Positions 43,804 to 51,931 of a stretch of 64,000 nucleotides of DNA are shown here, piece by piece; the stretch's first letter is position 1; each line of letters starts with the position of its first letter. The position numbers and the translations under genes were made by a program. The notes beneath the pieces are model-generated. The model was not told the DNA's origin, searched no databases, and was given only the letters and a program-made list of their open reading frames with translations. The stretch spans positions 4,183,001 through 4,247,000 of the forward strand of contig NZ_JAZHRU010000001.1 in the NCBI RefSeq assembly GCF_036924525.1, read 5' to 3'. This DNA is from Bradyrhizobium sp. AZCC 1719 (GTDB lineage Bacteria; Pseudomonadota; Alphaproteobacteria; Rhizobiales; Xanthobacteraceae).

Positions 43804-44196
43804 CTAGCTCTTCAGCAAACCCAATTCAGCGATGATCGCGTTCGCCTCCTTGACGGCGTGGTTGGCTGCCGGCACGCCGCAATAGATCGCCTGCTGCAGC
43901 AGGATTTCCTTGATGTCGTCGGGCGTGAAGCCGCCCTCAGTGAGCGCTGCGCGCACATGCAGGCGGAATTCATCCCACTGTCCCAGCGCCACCATGGTGC
44001 CGATCACGAGCACGCGGCGGGTGCGGTGGTCGAAATGCGGCCGGGTCCAGATGTCGCCCCAGGCATAGCGGGTGATCAGGTCCTGGAAGTCGGTATTGAA
44101 TGCGTTGCGGTTCTTGATCGACTTGTCGACCCATTCATTGCCGAGCACCTTGCGGCGCTGTGCCATGCCGTCGTCGCGGCGTTGGTTGTCGTCCAT
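43804..44196 (-). CDS. pcaC: 4-carboxymuconolactone decarboxylase
   Basis: Converts 4-carboxymuconolactone to 3-oxoadipate enol-lactone in the protocatechuate branch of the beta-ketoadipate pathway. 130 residues of the AhpD-like fold, with WTRPHFDHRTRRVLVIGTMVALGQWDEFRLHV and the late ILLQQAIYCGVPAANHAVK that carry the conserved His and Cys. ATG 44196 has GGAGGAGAG upstream. Last gene of pcaB-pcaD-pcaC; a family A repeat lies in the 129-base gap after pcaD. Confidence 0.93.
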   Translation of the reverse strand: MDDNQRRDDGMAQRRKVLGNEWVDKSIKNRNAFNTDFQDLITRYAWGDIWTRPHFDHRTRRVLVIGTMVALGQWDEFRLHVRAALTEGGFTPDDIKEILLQQAIYCGVPAANHAVKEANAIIAELGLLKS

Positions 44197-44215
44197 TGGT
44201 CTCTCCTCCAGAGCC

Positions 44216-44316
44216 GTCATTCCGGGGCGATGCGAAGCATCGAACCCGGAATCTCGAGATTCTCAGGTGCGCAATTGCGCACCATAGTTCGATGCTTCGC
44301 ATCGCCCCGGAATGAC
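44216..44316. repeat. Palindromic repeat, family A, copy 2
   Basis: Same ends and GAATCTCGAGATTC core as copy 1, with extended arms (GATGCGAAGCATCGAAC and its complement). It fills the gap between pcaD and pcaC in one operon and ends 19 bases before the pcaC start codon. Confidence 0.88.
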
Positions 44317-44325
44317 GACGCACGT

Positions 44326-45108
44326 CTACCGTTGCGTCAGAAAACCGATCACCGCGTCGGTGAAGGCGTGCGGCTGCTCGACGTTCGAAATATGCGCGGC
44401 GTCGAGCAGCGTCATGCTCGCGCCGGGAATCCGGCTGCGCATGAATTCGGCATCTGCGACCGTCGTCGACATATCATGGCGGCCGGCGATCACCAGCGTC
44501 GGGCTCTTGATCTTCGGCAAGAGCTCGCGCTGGTCGAGCGTCGACAGCGCCTCGCAGCAGGCGACATAGCCCTCGACCGGCGTGGTCAGCATCATTGCCT
44601 TCATGTTGGCGGTGATCTGTGGCTCGCGCTCACGAAAGTCCGCCGTCAGCCAGCCGGCAATCACGGTATCGGCCACCGCGGCGATGCCGCCTTCCTTCAC
44701 CGCCTTGATGCGCTCGTGCCAGCGCGTCGGGTCTGGATAATAGCAGGTGGTATTGGACAGGATGATCTTGCCGAACCTGTCAGGCGCGTTGGCGCCCAGC
44801 CATTGCCCGACCATGCCGCCCATCGACAGGCCGCACCAATGCGTCCGCGCGATGTTGAGATCGTCGAGGATCGCCAGCACGTCGCGGCCGAAGCGTTCCA
44901 GCGAGTAGGGCCCGGGCGGCACGTCCGACTTGCCATGGCCGCGCCGGTCGTAGCGGATGACGCGGAATACCTGGGTGAGCGCCTTCATCTGCGGCTCCCA
45001 CATCTGCATGGTCGAGCCCAGCGAATTCGACAGCATCAGCGTCGGCCCGCCGTCGCGGCCTTCGACGGATACGTTGAGCAGGCAACCGTTGGCGTTGATC
45101 ATCGGCAT
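44326..45108 (-). CDS. pcaD: 3-oxoadipate enol-lactonase
   Basis: Alpha/beta hydrolase of 260 residues that opens 3-oxoadipate enol-lactone to 3-oxoadipate. The nucleophile elbow is GLSMGGMVGQ (Ser near residue 95), preceded by the oxyanion region LSNSLGSTMQMW; RYDRRGHGKSD and the C-terminal DAAHISNVEQP (catalytic His) complete the set. It starts 17 bases after the pcaB stop. In this window pcaHG, pcaIJ and pcaQ are absent. Confidence 0.93.
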   Translation of the reverse strand: MPMINANGCLLNVSVEGRDGGPTLMLSNSLGSTMQMWEPQMKALTQVFRVIRYDRRGHGKSDVPPGPYSLERFGRDVLAILDDLNIARTHWCGLSMGGMVGQWLGANAPDRFGKIILSNTTCYYPDPTRWHERIKAVKEGGIAAVADTVIAGWLTADFREREPQITANMKAMMLTTPVEGYVACCEALSTLDQRELLPKIKSPTLVIAGRHDMSTTVADAEFMRSRIPGASMTLLDAAHISNVEQPHAFTDAVIGFLTQR

Positions 45109-45125
45109 GGCAGTTCTCCGGCTTC

Positions 45126-46481
45126 TTATTTGTCGTCCAGCGAAGCGAGCAGGCGGTCGATCAGGGCTTGCGAGGCGCCCTGATAGGCCATCGGCTCGAA
45201 CAGTTTTGCAATCGCGTCGGCATCAAGCTGTGCGGTGACGTTCGCATCCTCTAGCAGCACATCGCGTAGATGTTTCTTGTCCTTGACTGCCTTCCTGCTG
45301 GCAGCCTCGACCAGATGGTGCGCGTCGCTCTTGCCGATCTTTTCGGCCAATGCCATCGCCACCGCTTCGGCCATGATCAGCCCGTCGGTCGCGTCGAGAT
45401 TGGCGCGCATGCGCGCAGCGTCGACTTCGAGCCCCTCCGCGATATCCACAACGGCCGCCAGCGCGCCCGAGGTGACCAGCAGCAGCGTCGGCAGCGTCGG
45501 CCATTCCGCGTGCCAGGGACCGGCGCTGCGCTCGTGATCCTGCACTTGCGCGGCAAATATCGTCGCTGCGAGATTGGGCGCCTGAGTGGCTGCCGCAAGC
45601 GCGCTGGCTGCCGCCACCGGATTGCGCTTGTGCGGCATGGTGGAAGAGCCGCCGCGGCCTTCGCCCGAGGGCTCGAACGCTTCGCCGACATCGGTCTGCA
45701 TCATCAGCGACACGTCGCGCGCGATCTTGCCGCAGGTGCCGGCGATGATGGCCAATACAGAAGCCGCTTCGGCGATGCGGTCACGGTGGGTATGCCAGGG
45801 CGCGTCCGGCAGTGGCAGCTTCAGTTCCTCGGCCAGTTTTTCCGCGACCGCTAAACCCTTGTCACCGAGGGCCGCGAGCGTGCCGGCGGCGCCGCCGAAT
45901 TGCAGGGCCAGCGCCTCGCTGCGCGCGCGCTGCAGGCGCAGCTTCGAGCGATGCAATGCAGCGGCATATTCGGCGAGCTTCAGTCCGAACGGCATCGGCA
46001 GCGCATGCTGCAGCCAGGTGCGGGCGACGACCGGCGTGTGGCGGTGCTGTCGCGCCAGTCCGGCAAAGCCTGCGATCGCGCGATTGACGTCGGCCAGCAG
46101 CGCATCGATGCCGGCACGAAGGCCGAGCATGGCGGCGGTATCGATGACGTCCTGGCTGGTCGCGCCCCAGTGCACATAGCGTGCAGCCGCCGCGTTCGAT
46201 TTGGCGACATTTGCGGTCAGCGCCTTGACGAGGGGGATGGCGAGGTTGCCAGCCTTGGTCGCCGCCTCGGCCAATGCGGCGATGTCGAATGATTCGGCCC
46301 GGCACGCGCTGGCAATCGGGTCGGCCGCGCTTGCCGGAATCACCCCGGCTGCAGCCTCGGCGCGCGCCAGCGCCGCCTCGAAATCCAGCATGTTTTGCAG
46401 GCTCGCCATGTCGTCGCAGGCGGCGCGCATCGCCGCGCTCGACAGCATCGGGGCAAGCAGGGGAGAGAGGGACGTGCTCAT
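45126..46481 (-). CDS. pcaB: 3-carboxy-cis,cis-muconate cycloisomerase
   Basis: Fumarase/aspartase superfamily enzyme, 451 residues, making 4-carboxymuconolactone from 3-carboxymuconate. Signature GGSSTMPHKRNPVAAA (near 283-298), HWGATSQDVIDTA at about 104-116 and TWLQHALPMPFGLKLA are typical of PcaB. First gene of the pcaBDC operon; divergent from coxG with 166 bases between. Confidence 0.94.
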   Translation of the reverse strand: MSTSLSPLLAPMLSSAAMRAACDDMASLQNMLDFEAALARAEAAAGVIPASAADPIASACRAESFDIAALAEAATKAGNLAIPLVKALTANVAKSNAAAARYVHWGATSQDVIDTAAMLGLRAGIDALLADVNRAIAGFAGLARQHRHTPVVARTWLQHALPMPFGLKLAEYAAALHRSKLRLQRARSEALALQFGGAAGTLAALGDKGLAVAEKLAEELKLPLPDAPWHTHRDRIAEAASVLAIIAGTCGKIARDVSLMMQTDVGEAFEPSGEGRGGSSTMPHKRNPVAAASALAAATQAPNLAATIFAAQVQDHERSAGPWHAEWPTLPTLLLVTSGALAAVVDIAEGLEVDAARMRANLDATDGLIMAEAVAMALAEKIGKSDAHHLVEAASRKAVKDKKHLRDVLLEDANVTAQLDADAIAKLFEPMAYQGASQALIDRLLASLDDK

Positions 46482-46647
46482 TGACGCGACCTAACCATTC
46501 CGGCCAGTCAATGCCAATGCCCCTTGTCGGGTTCGCGCCTGCTGCGGTTGCGAATATGCATCGCCCATTGCGTCGGCGGCCTTCCTTTTGGCCCGGGCGT
46601 GCTTTACTTGGGGCTATCAGGTTTGACGCGATCCAGGAGGGCACCCC

Positions 46648-47094
46648 ATGGCCATGACGATGAACGGCGAAGTCCAGCTTGCGGCGTCGCGCGAGGCCGT
46701 GTGGGCCAAACTGAACGATCCGGAAGTGCTGAAGGCCTGCATCCCCGGCTGCGAGGAGCTGGAAAAGACTGATGAAACTAGCTTCCGCGCCATCGCCAAA
46801 ATGAAGGTCGGGCCGGTCTCCGCCCGCTTCAAGGGCAAGGTCATGCTGAGCGATCTCGACCCGCCCAACGGCTACAAGATCACGGGCGAAGGCGAGGGCG
46901 GCGTTGCCGGCTTCGCCAAGGGCGGCGCCACGGTGGCGCTGACCGAAAAGGATGGCGGCACACTCTTGAGCTACAACGTCGAAGCGCAGATCGGCGGCAA
47001 GCTGGCCCAGCTCGGACAGCGCCTGATCAACGGCGCGGCCAAGAAGCTGGCCGACGAATTCTTCACCAATTTTGGCAAGGCCGTGCAGGGCTGA
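46648..47094 (+). CDS. coxG: CoxG-like SRPBCC protein
   Basis: 148 residues of the carbon monoxide dehydrogenase subunit G family (START-like ligand-binding fold). Characteristic are the N-terminal MNGEVQLAASREAVWAKLNDPEVLKACIPGCEEL and GEGEGGVAGFAKGGA. In Oligotropha (Afipia) carboxidovorans CoxG helps anchor CO dehydrogenase to the membrane; this one lacks a C-terminal membrane helix. AGGAGG lies 7 bases upstream of the ATG. First gene of the cox-type cluster. Confidence 0.9.
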   Translation: MAMTMNGEVQLAASREAVWAKLNDPEVLKACIPGCEELEKTDETSFRAIAKMKVGPVSARFKGKVMLSDLDPPNGYKITGEGEGGVAGFAKGGATVALTEKDGGTLLSYNVEAQIGGKLAQLGQRLINGAAKKLADEFFTNFGKAVQG

Positions 47095-47193
47095 TTCTGG
47101 CGAGGCTGATTCTGGCGAGTCCGATCCCGCGAGCCCCCTCCGATAGCCCCGTCAAGTCACTCAGGCCATGCCCCAGAAGAGGGGCTCCTGAGG

Positions 47194-47226
47194 TTGCTCA
47201 TTATCGGGATGGCCCATATTATGGGC
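47194..47226 (+). promoter_or_regulatory. Candidate promoter with overlapping operator before coxS
   Basis: TTGCTC (47194-47199), 17-base spacer, TATTAT (47217-47222). The -10 box lies inside a perfect inverted repeat GCCCATA-T-TATGGGC (47212-47226), so a regulator bound there would block initiation. The coxS start is 62 bases downstream of the palindrome. Confidence 0.45.
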
Positions 47227-47287
47227 TTTGGAATGAGTATAAACGTCTGCGTTGCCCGCTCCGGCAGTGCGGCCCAAGAGAGTGGTG

Positions 47288-47767
47288 ATGGCCAAGATTT
47301 CCCTGATCGTGAACGGTAATCCCGTAAACGCCAACGTCGATCCCCGTACCCTTCTGGTCCAGTTTCTGCGGGAAAATCTCCGGCTGACGGGCACCCATGT
47401 CGGCTGCGACACGTCGCAGTGCGGCGCCTGCGTCGTGCACCTCGACGGCAAGGCGGTCAAGTCCTGCACCACGCTCGCGGTGATGGCTGACGGCCATGAG
47501 GTCAAGACCATCGAGGGCCTGGCGCCCGACGGCGCGCCGCTGCACCCGATGCAGGAAGCTTTTCGCGAGCATCACGGATTGCAGTGCGGCTTTTGCACGC
47601 CCGGCATGATCATGACCGCGGTCGATCTGGTCAACCGCAAGGGCCACGACCTTTCGGACCATGTCATCCGCGAGGAGCTCGAAGGCAATCTGTGCCGCTG
47701 CACCGGCTATCAGAATATCGTGACCTCGATCGCCGCCGGCGCCAAGGCAATGGCCAAATCCGCGTAA
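47288..47767 (+). CDS. coxS: CO dehydrogenase-type small subunit ([2Fe-2S])
   Basis: 159 residues with two [2Fe-2S] clusters: plant-ferredoxin type C40, C45, C48, C60 and the all-alpha type C100, C103, C136, C138 ([19 protein letters not shown]). It passes electrons from the molybdenum site to the FAD subunit in xanthine oxidase-family enzymes. The ATG at 47288 begins the conserved [10 protein letters not shown]. In form II (BMS) cox clusters the order is coxS-coxL-coxM; here the next full gene is coxM. Confidence 0.93.
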   Translation: MAKISLIVNGNPVNANVDPRTLLVQFLRENLRLTGTHVGCDTSQCGACVVHLDGKAVKSCTTLAVMADGHEVKTIEGLAPDGAPLHPMQEAFREHHGLQCGFCTPGMIMTAVDLVNRKGHDLSDHVIREELEGNLCRCTGYQNIVTSIAAGAKAMAKSA

Positions 47768-47772
47768 CCGAC

Positions 47773-47820
47773 ATGCCCGCTCAATCGACAAGTTCGCCTA
47801 ATCGATTTCATCGCGAGTAG
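47773..47820 (+). other. 15-codon ORF at the position expected for coxL (possible deletion remnant)
   Basis: ATG at 47773, reading [15 protein letters not shown] then stop. [12 protein letters not shown] looks like the first residues of a xanthine oxidase-family large subunit, where RF precedes the conserved start of the first domain. It begins 6 bases after the coxS stop and ends 17 bases before coxM. A large in-frame deletion of coxL joining its first dozen codons to its last few would leave exactly this. It could also be a chance short ORF. Confidence 0.4.
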
Positions 47821-47836
47821 CGATCAGGAAGTTCTC

Positions 47837-48640
47837 ATGTACGAATTCAAATATCATCGGCCGGCGACCGTGCGGCAGGCCGCCAATCTCCTGGTGAAGA
47901 ACGAAGACGCCAAGGTGATCGCCGGCGGCCACACGCTGGTACCGGTCATGAAGCAGCGGCTTGCCAGCCCGCCGCATCTCGTCGATCTCTCGCACATCGA
48001 AGGGCTCGATGCGATCGAGATGAAGGGCCGTTCGCTGGTGATCGGCGCGACCGCCAAGCATGACGATGTCGCGACGTCGCCGATCGTCGGCGAAGCCATT
48101 CCGGCGCTCGCCGAACTCGCGGGCGGAATCGGCGATCCCGCAGTGCGTCACAAGGGCACGCTCGGCGGCTCGCTCGCCAATAATGACCCGACGGCGGATT
48201 ATCCCGCCGCCGTTCTCGCGCTTGGCGCCACCATCGTCACCAACAAGCGCCGGCTGAAGGCGGAGGAATTCTTCCAGGGCCTGTTCACGACGGCGCTCGA
48301 AAGCGACGAGATCATCACCAAGGTGATGTTCCCGCTGCCCAAGAAGGCGGCTTACGTCAAATTCCGCAACCAGGCCTCGCGTTATGCGTTGGTCGGCGTG
48401 TTCGTTGCCAAGCGGCCGTCGGACGTGCGCGTTGCCGTCACCGGCGCGGGCTCGGAGGGCGTATTCCGCGCTACCCAGTTTGAGGAAGCGCTGAAGAAGC
48501 GTTTTTCGCACAAGGTGCTCGACGGCATTTCGGCTTCGCCCGAAGGGCTGAACAGCGATCTACACGGCAGCGCTGAATATCGCGCGCACCTGATCGGCGT
48601 GCTGACGCGCCGCGCCGTCGAAGCCGCGACGGCGAAGTGA
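47837..48640 (+). CDS. coxM: CO dehydrogenase-type medium subunit (FAD)
   Basis: 267 residues, the FAD-binding subunit that moves electrons from the iron-sulfur clusters to quinone or another acceptor. AGGHTLVPVMKQRLA (near 29-43) and TLGGSLANNDPTADYPAA (near 109-126) are the two FAD-binding motifs. It lies 70 bases after coxS. The CoxD-like gene follows after 37 bases. Confidence 0.93.
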   Translation: MYEFKYHRPATVRQAANLLVKNEDAKVIAGGHTLVPVMKQRLASPPHLVDLSHIEGLDAIEMKGRSLVIGATAKHDDVATSPIVGEAIPALAELAGGIGDPAVRHKGTLGGSLANNDPTADYPAAVLALGATIVTNKRRLKAEEFFQGLFTTALESDEIITKVMFPLPKKAAYVKFRNQASRYALVGVFVAKRPSDVRVAVTGAGSEGVFRATQFEEALKKRFSHKVLDGISASPEGLNSDLHGSAEYRAHLIGVLTRRAVEAATAK

Positions 48641-48677
48641 GTTTGCCGGTTCGCGGCCCATCAAGACTGGTTTTGCC

Positions 48678-49586
48678 ATGAGTGCATCGGCGCTACCCAA
48701 ATCCGTCGATGGGATGCTGGAGCTATTGACCTCGCGCGGCTATCTCGCGGAGCGGTCGCTGGCGACGGTCGCCTATCTGTCGCTGCGCATGGGCCGGCCC
48801 TTGTTTCTCGAAGGCGAAGCCGGCGTCGGCAAGACTGAAATCGCAAAGGTTCTGTCGGCCGCGCTCGGGCGCAAGCTGATCCGCCTGCAATGCTACGAAG
48901 GCCTCGACGTCGCCTCCGCGGTCTACGAGTGGAGCAGTGCGGCGCAGATGATCGCGATCCGGCTTGCTGAAGCCGCCGGCGATACCGATCGCGAGCAGTT
49001 GTCGTCGGATATCTTTGCCGAGCGCTTTCTGATCAAGCGTCCGCTGCTGCAGGCGCTGGAGCCGGACGTAGCCGGCGCGCCGGTGCTGCTGATCGACGAA
49101 CTCGACCGCGCCGACGAGGCGTTCGAGGCGTATCTTCTGGAAATCCTCAGCGACTTCCAGGTCACGATCCCTGAATTCGGCACCATCAGGGCGCCGCATC
49201 CGCCGATCGTCATCATCACCTCGAACCGCACCCGCGAGATCCACGACGCGCTGAAGCGCCGCTGTCTCTATCATTGGGTGGATTACCCCGAAGCCGAGCG
49301 CGAACTGGCGATCGTCAAGTCGCGCGTACCAGGCATTTCCGCAAAGCTGTCGCAGCAGGTCGTCCGTTTCGTGCAGGCGCTGCGCGACCAGGATTTTTAC
49401 AAGTCGCCGGGCGTTGCCGAGACCATCGACTGGGCGACTGCACTGACCGAGCTCGACGCCCGCTCGCTGACGCCGCAACTGGTCGGCGATACGCTCGGCG
49501 CGCTGTTGAAATATCAGGACGACATCGCGCGCATGCAGGGCGATACGCTGCAAAAGGTTTTGAAGGACGCGACGAGCGAGACATAG
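48678..49586 (+). CDS. coxD: CoxD-like MoxR-type AAA+ ATPase
   Basis: 302 residues. Walker A GEAGVGKTE (46-54), Walker B VLLIDELDRAD (136-146), sensor 1 IIITSNRTREI and arginine-finger region ALKRRCLYHW. CoxD is a chaperone needed to build the copper-sulfur-molybdenum site of CO dehydrogenase. It works with the VWA protein CoxE encoded next. Confidence 0.92.
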   Translation: MSASALPKSVDGMLELLTSRGYLAERSLATVAYLSLRMGRPLFLEGEAGVGKTEIAKVLSAALGRKLIRLQCYEGLDVASAVYEWSSAAQMIAIRLAEAAGDTDREQLSSDIFAERFLIKRPLLQALEPDVAGAPVLLIDELDRADEAFEAYLLEILSDFQVTIPEFGTIRAPHPPIVIITSNRTREIHDALKRRCLYHWVDYPEAERELAIVKSRVPGISAKLSQQVVRFVQALRDQDFYKSPGVAETIDWATALTELDARSLTPQLVGDTLGALLKYQDDIARMQGDTLQKVLKDATSET

Positions 49587-49591
49587 TTGTC

Positions 49592-49670
49592 GTCATTCCG
49601 GGGCGTGCGAAGCACGAACCCGGAATCTCGAGATTCCGGGTTCGACGCTGGCGCGTCGCCCCGGAATGAC
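49592..49670. repeat. Palindromic repeat, family A, copy 3
   Basis: The shortest copy with GTCATTCCGGGGCG ends and the GAATCTCGAGATTC core. It lies between coxD and coxE, starting 6 bases after the coxD stop and ending 13 bases before the coxE ATG, directly in front of its GGCGGAGG ribosome-binding site. Confidence 0.9.
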
Positions 49671-49683
49671 GGCGGAGGCTACC

Positions 49684-50889
49684 ATGACCACCATCGACCA
49701 CCTCAATCCCCCGACCGGGTACATGGCCGACAACGTCGTCGGCTTCGCCCGCGCACTGCGCGCCGCCGGCATTCCCGTGGGTCCCGGCGCCGTGATCGAC
49801 GCCCTCAACGCGCTGCAGGCGATCGAGATCGGCAACCGCGCCGATGTCTACGCCACGCTGGAGGCGATCTTCGTCAAGCGCCACGAGCATATGCTGATCT
49901 TCGCGCAGGCCTTCGATCTGTTCTTCCGCGCCGCCGAGGATTGGAAGCACATGCTGGATTCGGTGCCGTTGCCCGATCACGCCAAAAAGAAGCCGCCGCC
50001 GGCCTCGCGCCGCGTGCAGGAGGCGTTGGCGCAGCCCTCGACGCGCGAAGAGGCTCAGCACGAGCAGCAGCAGGAACTGAAGCTGTCGGTCTCCGACAAG
50101 GAGATCCTGCAGAAGAAGGACTTTGCCCAGATGAGCGCGGCCGAGATCGCGGAAGTGACCCGCGCCATTGCCAATATGAAGCTGCCGCAGGCCGAGCTGC
50201 GCACCCGCCGCTATCGGCCCGATGCAAAAGGCCTGCGGCTCGACATGCGCCGAACCTTGCGCAGCTCCTTGCGCACCGGCGGCGAGATCATCGATATCAG
50301 AAAGCTCGGCCGGATCGAAAAGCCGGCACCGATCGTGGCGCTGCTCGATATATCCGGCTCCATGAGCGAGTATACCCGCCTGTTCCTGCATTTCCTCCAT
50401 GCCATCACCGACGCACGCAAGCGCGTCTCGGTGTTCCTGTTCGGCACGCGGCTCACCAACGTGACGCGGGCGCTGCGGGCGCGCGATCCAGACGAAGCCT
50501 TGGCGAGCTGTTCGTCTTCGGTGGAAGACTGGGCCGGCGGCACCCGCATCGCCACCTCGCTGCACTCTTTCAACAAATTGTGGGGTCGCCGCGTGCTCGG
50601 GCAGGGCGCCATCGTGCTCTTGATCTCCGACGGGCTGGAGCGCGAGGCGGATGCCAAGCTCGCCTTCGAGATGGACCGGCTGCACCGCTCCTGCCGCCGC
50701 CTGATCTGGCTCAACCCGTTATTGCGCTTTGGCGGATTCGAGGCCAAGGCGCAGGGCATCAAAATGATGCTGCCGCACGTTGACGAATTCCGCCCGGTGC
50801 ATAACTTGACGTCGATGGAAGGGCTGATCGAGGCGCTTTCGGCGCCGCCTCCGCCCCACCACATGAGTCGCATCCGCTCAGCAGCTTGA
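49684..50889 (+). CDS. coxE: CoxE-like VWA-domain protein
   Basis: 401 residues, with a C-terminal von Willebrand A domain; the MIDAS motif DISGS is at 222-226 (IVALLDISGSMSEYTRLF). A charged Gln/Glu-rich region (about 118-135) separates it from the helical N-terminal half. Partner of the CoxD ATPase in metal-site maturation. The ATG at 49684 follows GGCGGAGG; an upstream ATG at 49666 belongs to the end of the palindromic repeat. Its stop is 11 bases before the next ATG. Confidence 0.92.
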   Translation: MTTIDHLNPPTGYMADNVVGFARALRAAGIPVGPGAVIDALNALQAIEIGNRADVYATLEAIFVKRHEHMLIFAQAFDLFFRAAEDWKHMLDSVPLPDHAKKKPPPASRRVQEALAQPSTREEAQHEQQQELKLSVSDKEILQKKDFAQMSAAEIAEVTRAIANMKLPQAELRTRRYRPDAKGLRLDMRRTLRSSLRTGGEIIDIRKLGRIEKPAPIVALLDISGSMSEYTRLFLHFLHAITDARKRVSVFLFGTRLTNVTRALRARDPDEALASCSSSVEDWAGGTRIATSLHSFNKLWGRRVLGQGAIVLLISDGLEREADAKLAFEMDRLHRSCRRLIWLNPLLRFGGFEAKAQGIKMMLPHVDEFRPVHNLTSMEGLIEALSAPPPPHHMSRIRSAA

Positions 50890-50900
50890 AAGGGCATCCC

Positions 50901-51230
50901 ATGCTCAATCGCGACGAAGACATTCTGCAGGCCGCCGAAAATTGGCAGAAGGCCGGTCACGGCGTGGCGCTGGCGACCGTGGTCGAGACCTGGGGCTCGG
51001 CGCCGAGGCCGGCCGGCTCCAGCCTCGTCATCAACGACGACGGCACGTTTTTAGGCTCGGTCTCCGGCGGCTGCGTCGAAGGCGCCGTCGTCACCGAGGC
51101 GCTCGACGTGATCGCAAGCGGCAAACCCAAAATGCTGGAATTCGGCGTCGCCGACGAGACCGCCTGGAACGTCGGGCTGTCCTGCGGCGGCACCATCCGT
51201 GTGTTCGTTGAAAAGGTGGGGCAGTCGTGA
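50901..51230 (+). CDS. XdhC/CoxF N-terminal domain protein
   Basis: 109 residues corresponding to the XdhC/CoxI N-terminal domain: VALATVVETWGSAPRPAGSSLVIN, the GSVSGGCVEGAV loop and GLSCGGTIRVFVE. XdhC proteins carry and sulfurate the molybdenum cofactor before it enters the large subunit. Here the N- and C-terminal domains are on two genes with a 4-base overlap (GTGA). AAAGGG precedes ATG 50901; a TTG at 50886 is less likely. Confidence 0.88.
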   Translation: MLNRDEDILQAAENWQKAGHGVALATVVETWGSAPRPAGSSLVINDDGTFLGSVSGGCVEGAVVTEALDVIASGKPKMLEFGVADETAWNVGLSCGGTIRVFVEKVGQS

Positions 51231-51931
51231 AGCTGGAAACCCTCACACAGGTCAATGCCGAGCGCGCCGCGCGCCGACCGGTCATCGTCGTCACCGATGT
51301 CTCCAATGGCGACCAGCGGCTGGTGAAAGCCAAGGACATCGCCACCGATCCATTGAGCGCCGAACTTTCAAAACAGCTCCGCATGGGCAAGAGCGGCATG
51401 GTCGAGTCCGGCGGCAAGAAGCTGTTTCTCAACGTTTATGCGCCGACCGCACGGCTTGTTATTGTCGGCGCAGTCCATATCAGCCAGGCACTGGCGCCGT
51501 TGGCGCGTTCGCTTGACTACGACGTGACGGTGGTCGATCCGCGCACGGCGTTCGCAAGCCCCGAGCGCTTTCCCGATGTGCCGCTGATCGCGGAATGGCC
51601 CGATGTGGCGCTGCCCCCGCTCAATATCGATCACTATACGGCGTTCGTCGCGCTGACGCATGATCCGAAGATCGACGACCCGGCGCTGCTGCACGCGTTC
51701 GAGCGCGACTGTTTCTATATCGGTGCGCTCGGCTCGCGAAAGACCCACGCCAAGCGCGCGGAGCGGCTGAAGGCGCAGGGCGCTGCGGATGCCGACATCG
51801 CGCGCATCCACGCGCCGATCGGCCTTTCGATCGGCGCGGTGTCGCCGTCGGAGATCGCGGTCGCGATCATGGCCGAGATCACCGCCGAGCTGCGGCTGCC
51901 GAAAGAAACCGCGAAGGTGCAGGCGGCATGA
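51227..51931 (+). CDS. XdhC/CoxF C-terminal (Rossmann) domain protein
   Basis: 234 residues. RLVIVGAVHISQALAPLARSLDYDVTVVDPR is a nucleotide-binding Rossmann segment; YIGALGSRKTHAKRAERLK and IHAPIGLSIGAVSPSEIAVAIMAEI are the XdhC C-terminal signature. GTG start overlapping the previous stop; its own stop overlaps the next ATG (ATGA). It should act with the preceding protein as one XdhC/CoxF unit that delivers sulfurated cofactor. Confidence 0.9.
   Translation: MKLETLTQVNAERAARRPVIVVTDVSNGDQRLVKAKDIATDPLSAELSKQLRMGKSGMVESGGKKLFLNVYAPTARLVIVGAVHISQALAPLARSLDYDVTVVDPRTAFASPERFPDVPLIAEWPDVALPPLNIDHYTAFVALTHDPKIDDPALLHAFERDCFYIGALGSRKTHAKRAERLKAQGAADADIARIHAPIGLSIGAVSPSEIAVAIMAEITAELRLPKETAKVQAA

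Noticed and set aside
43140..43835. 231-codon plus-strand ORF over the livH leader, the Gln-rich gene and the repeat
   Set aside because: It runs through a terminator and a palindromic repeat and is in a different frame from the supported small gene.
46482..46647. A PcaQ-type operator or regulator between pcaB and coxG
   Set aside because: I found no LysR gene and no clear inverted repeat in this gap.
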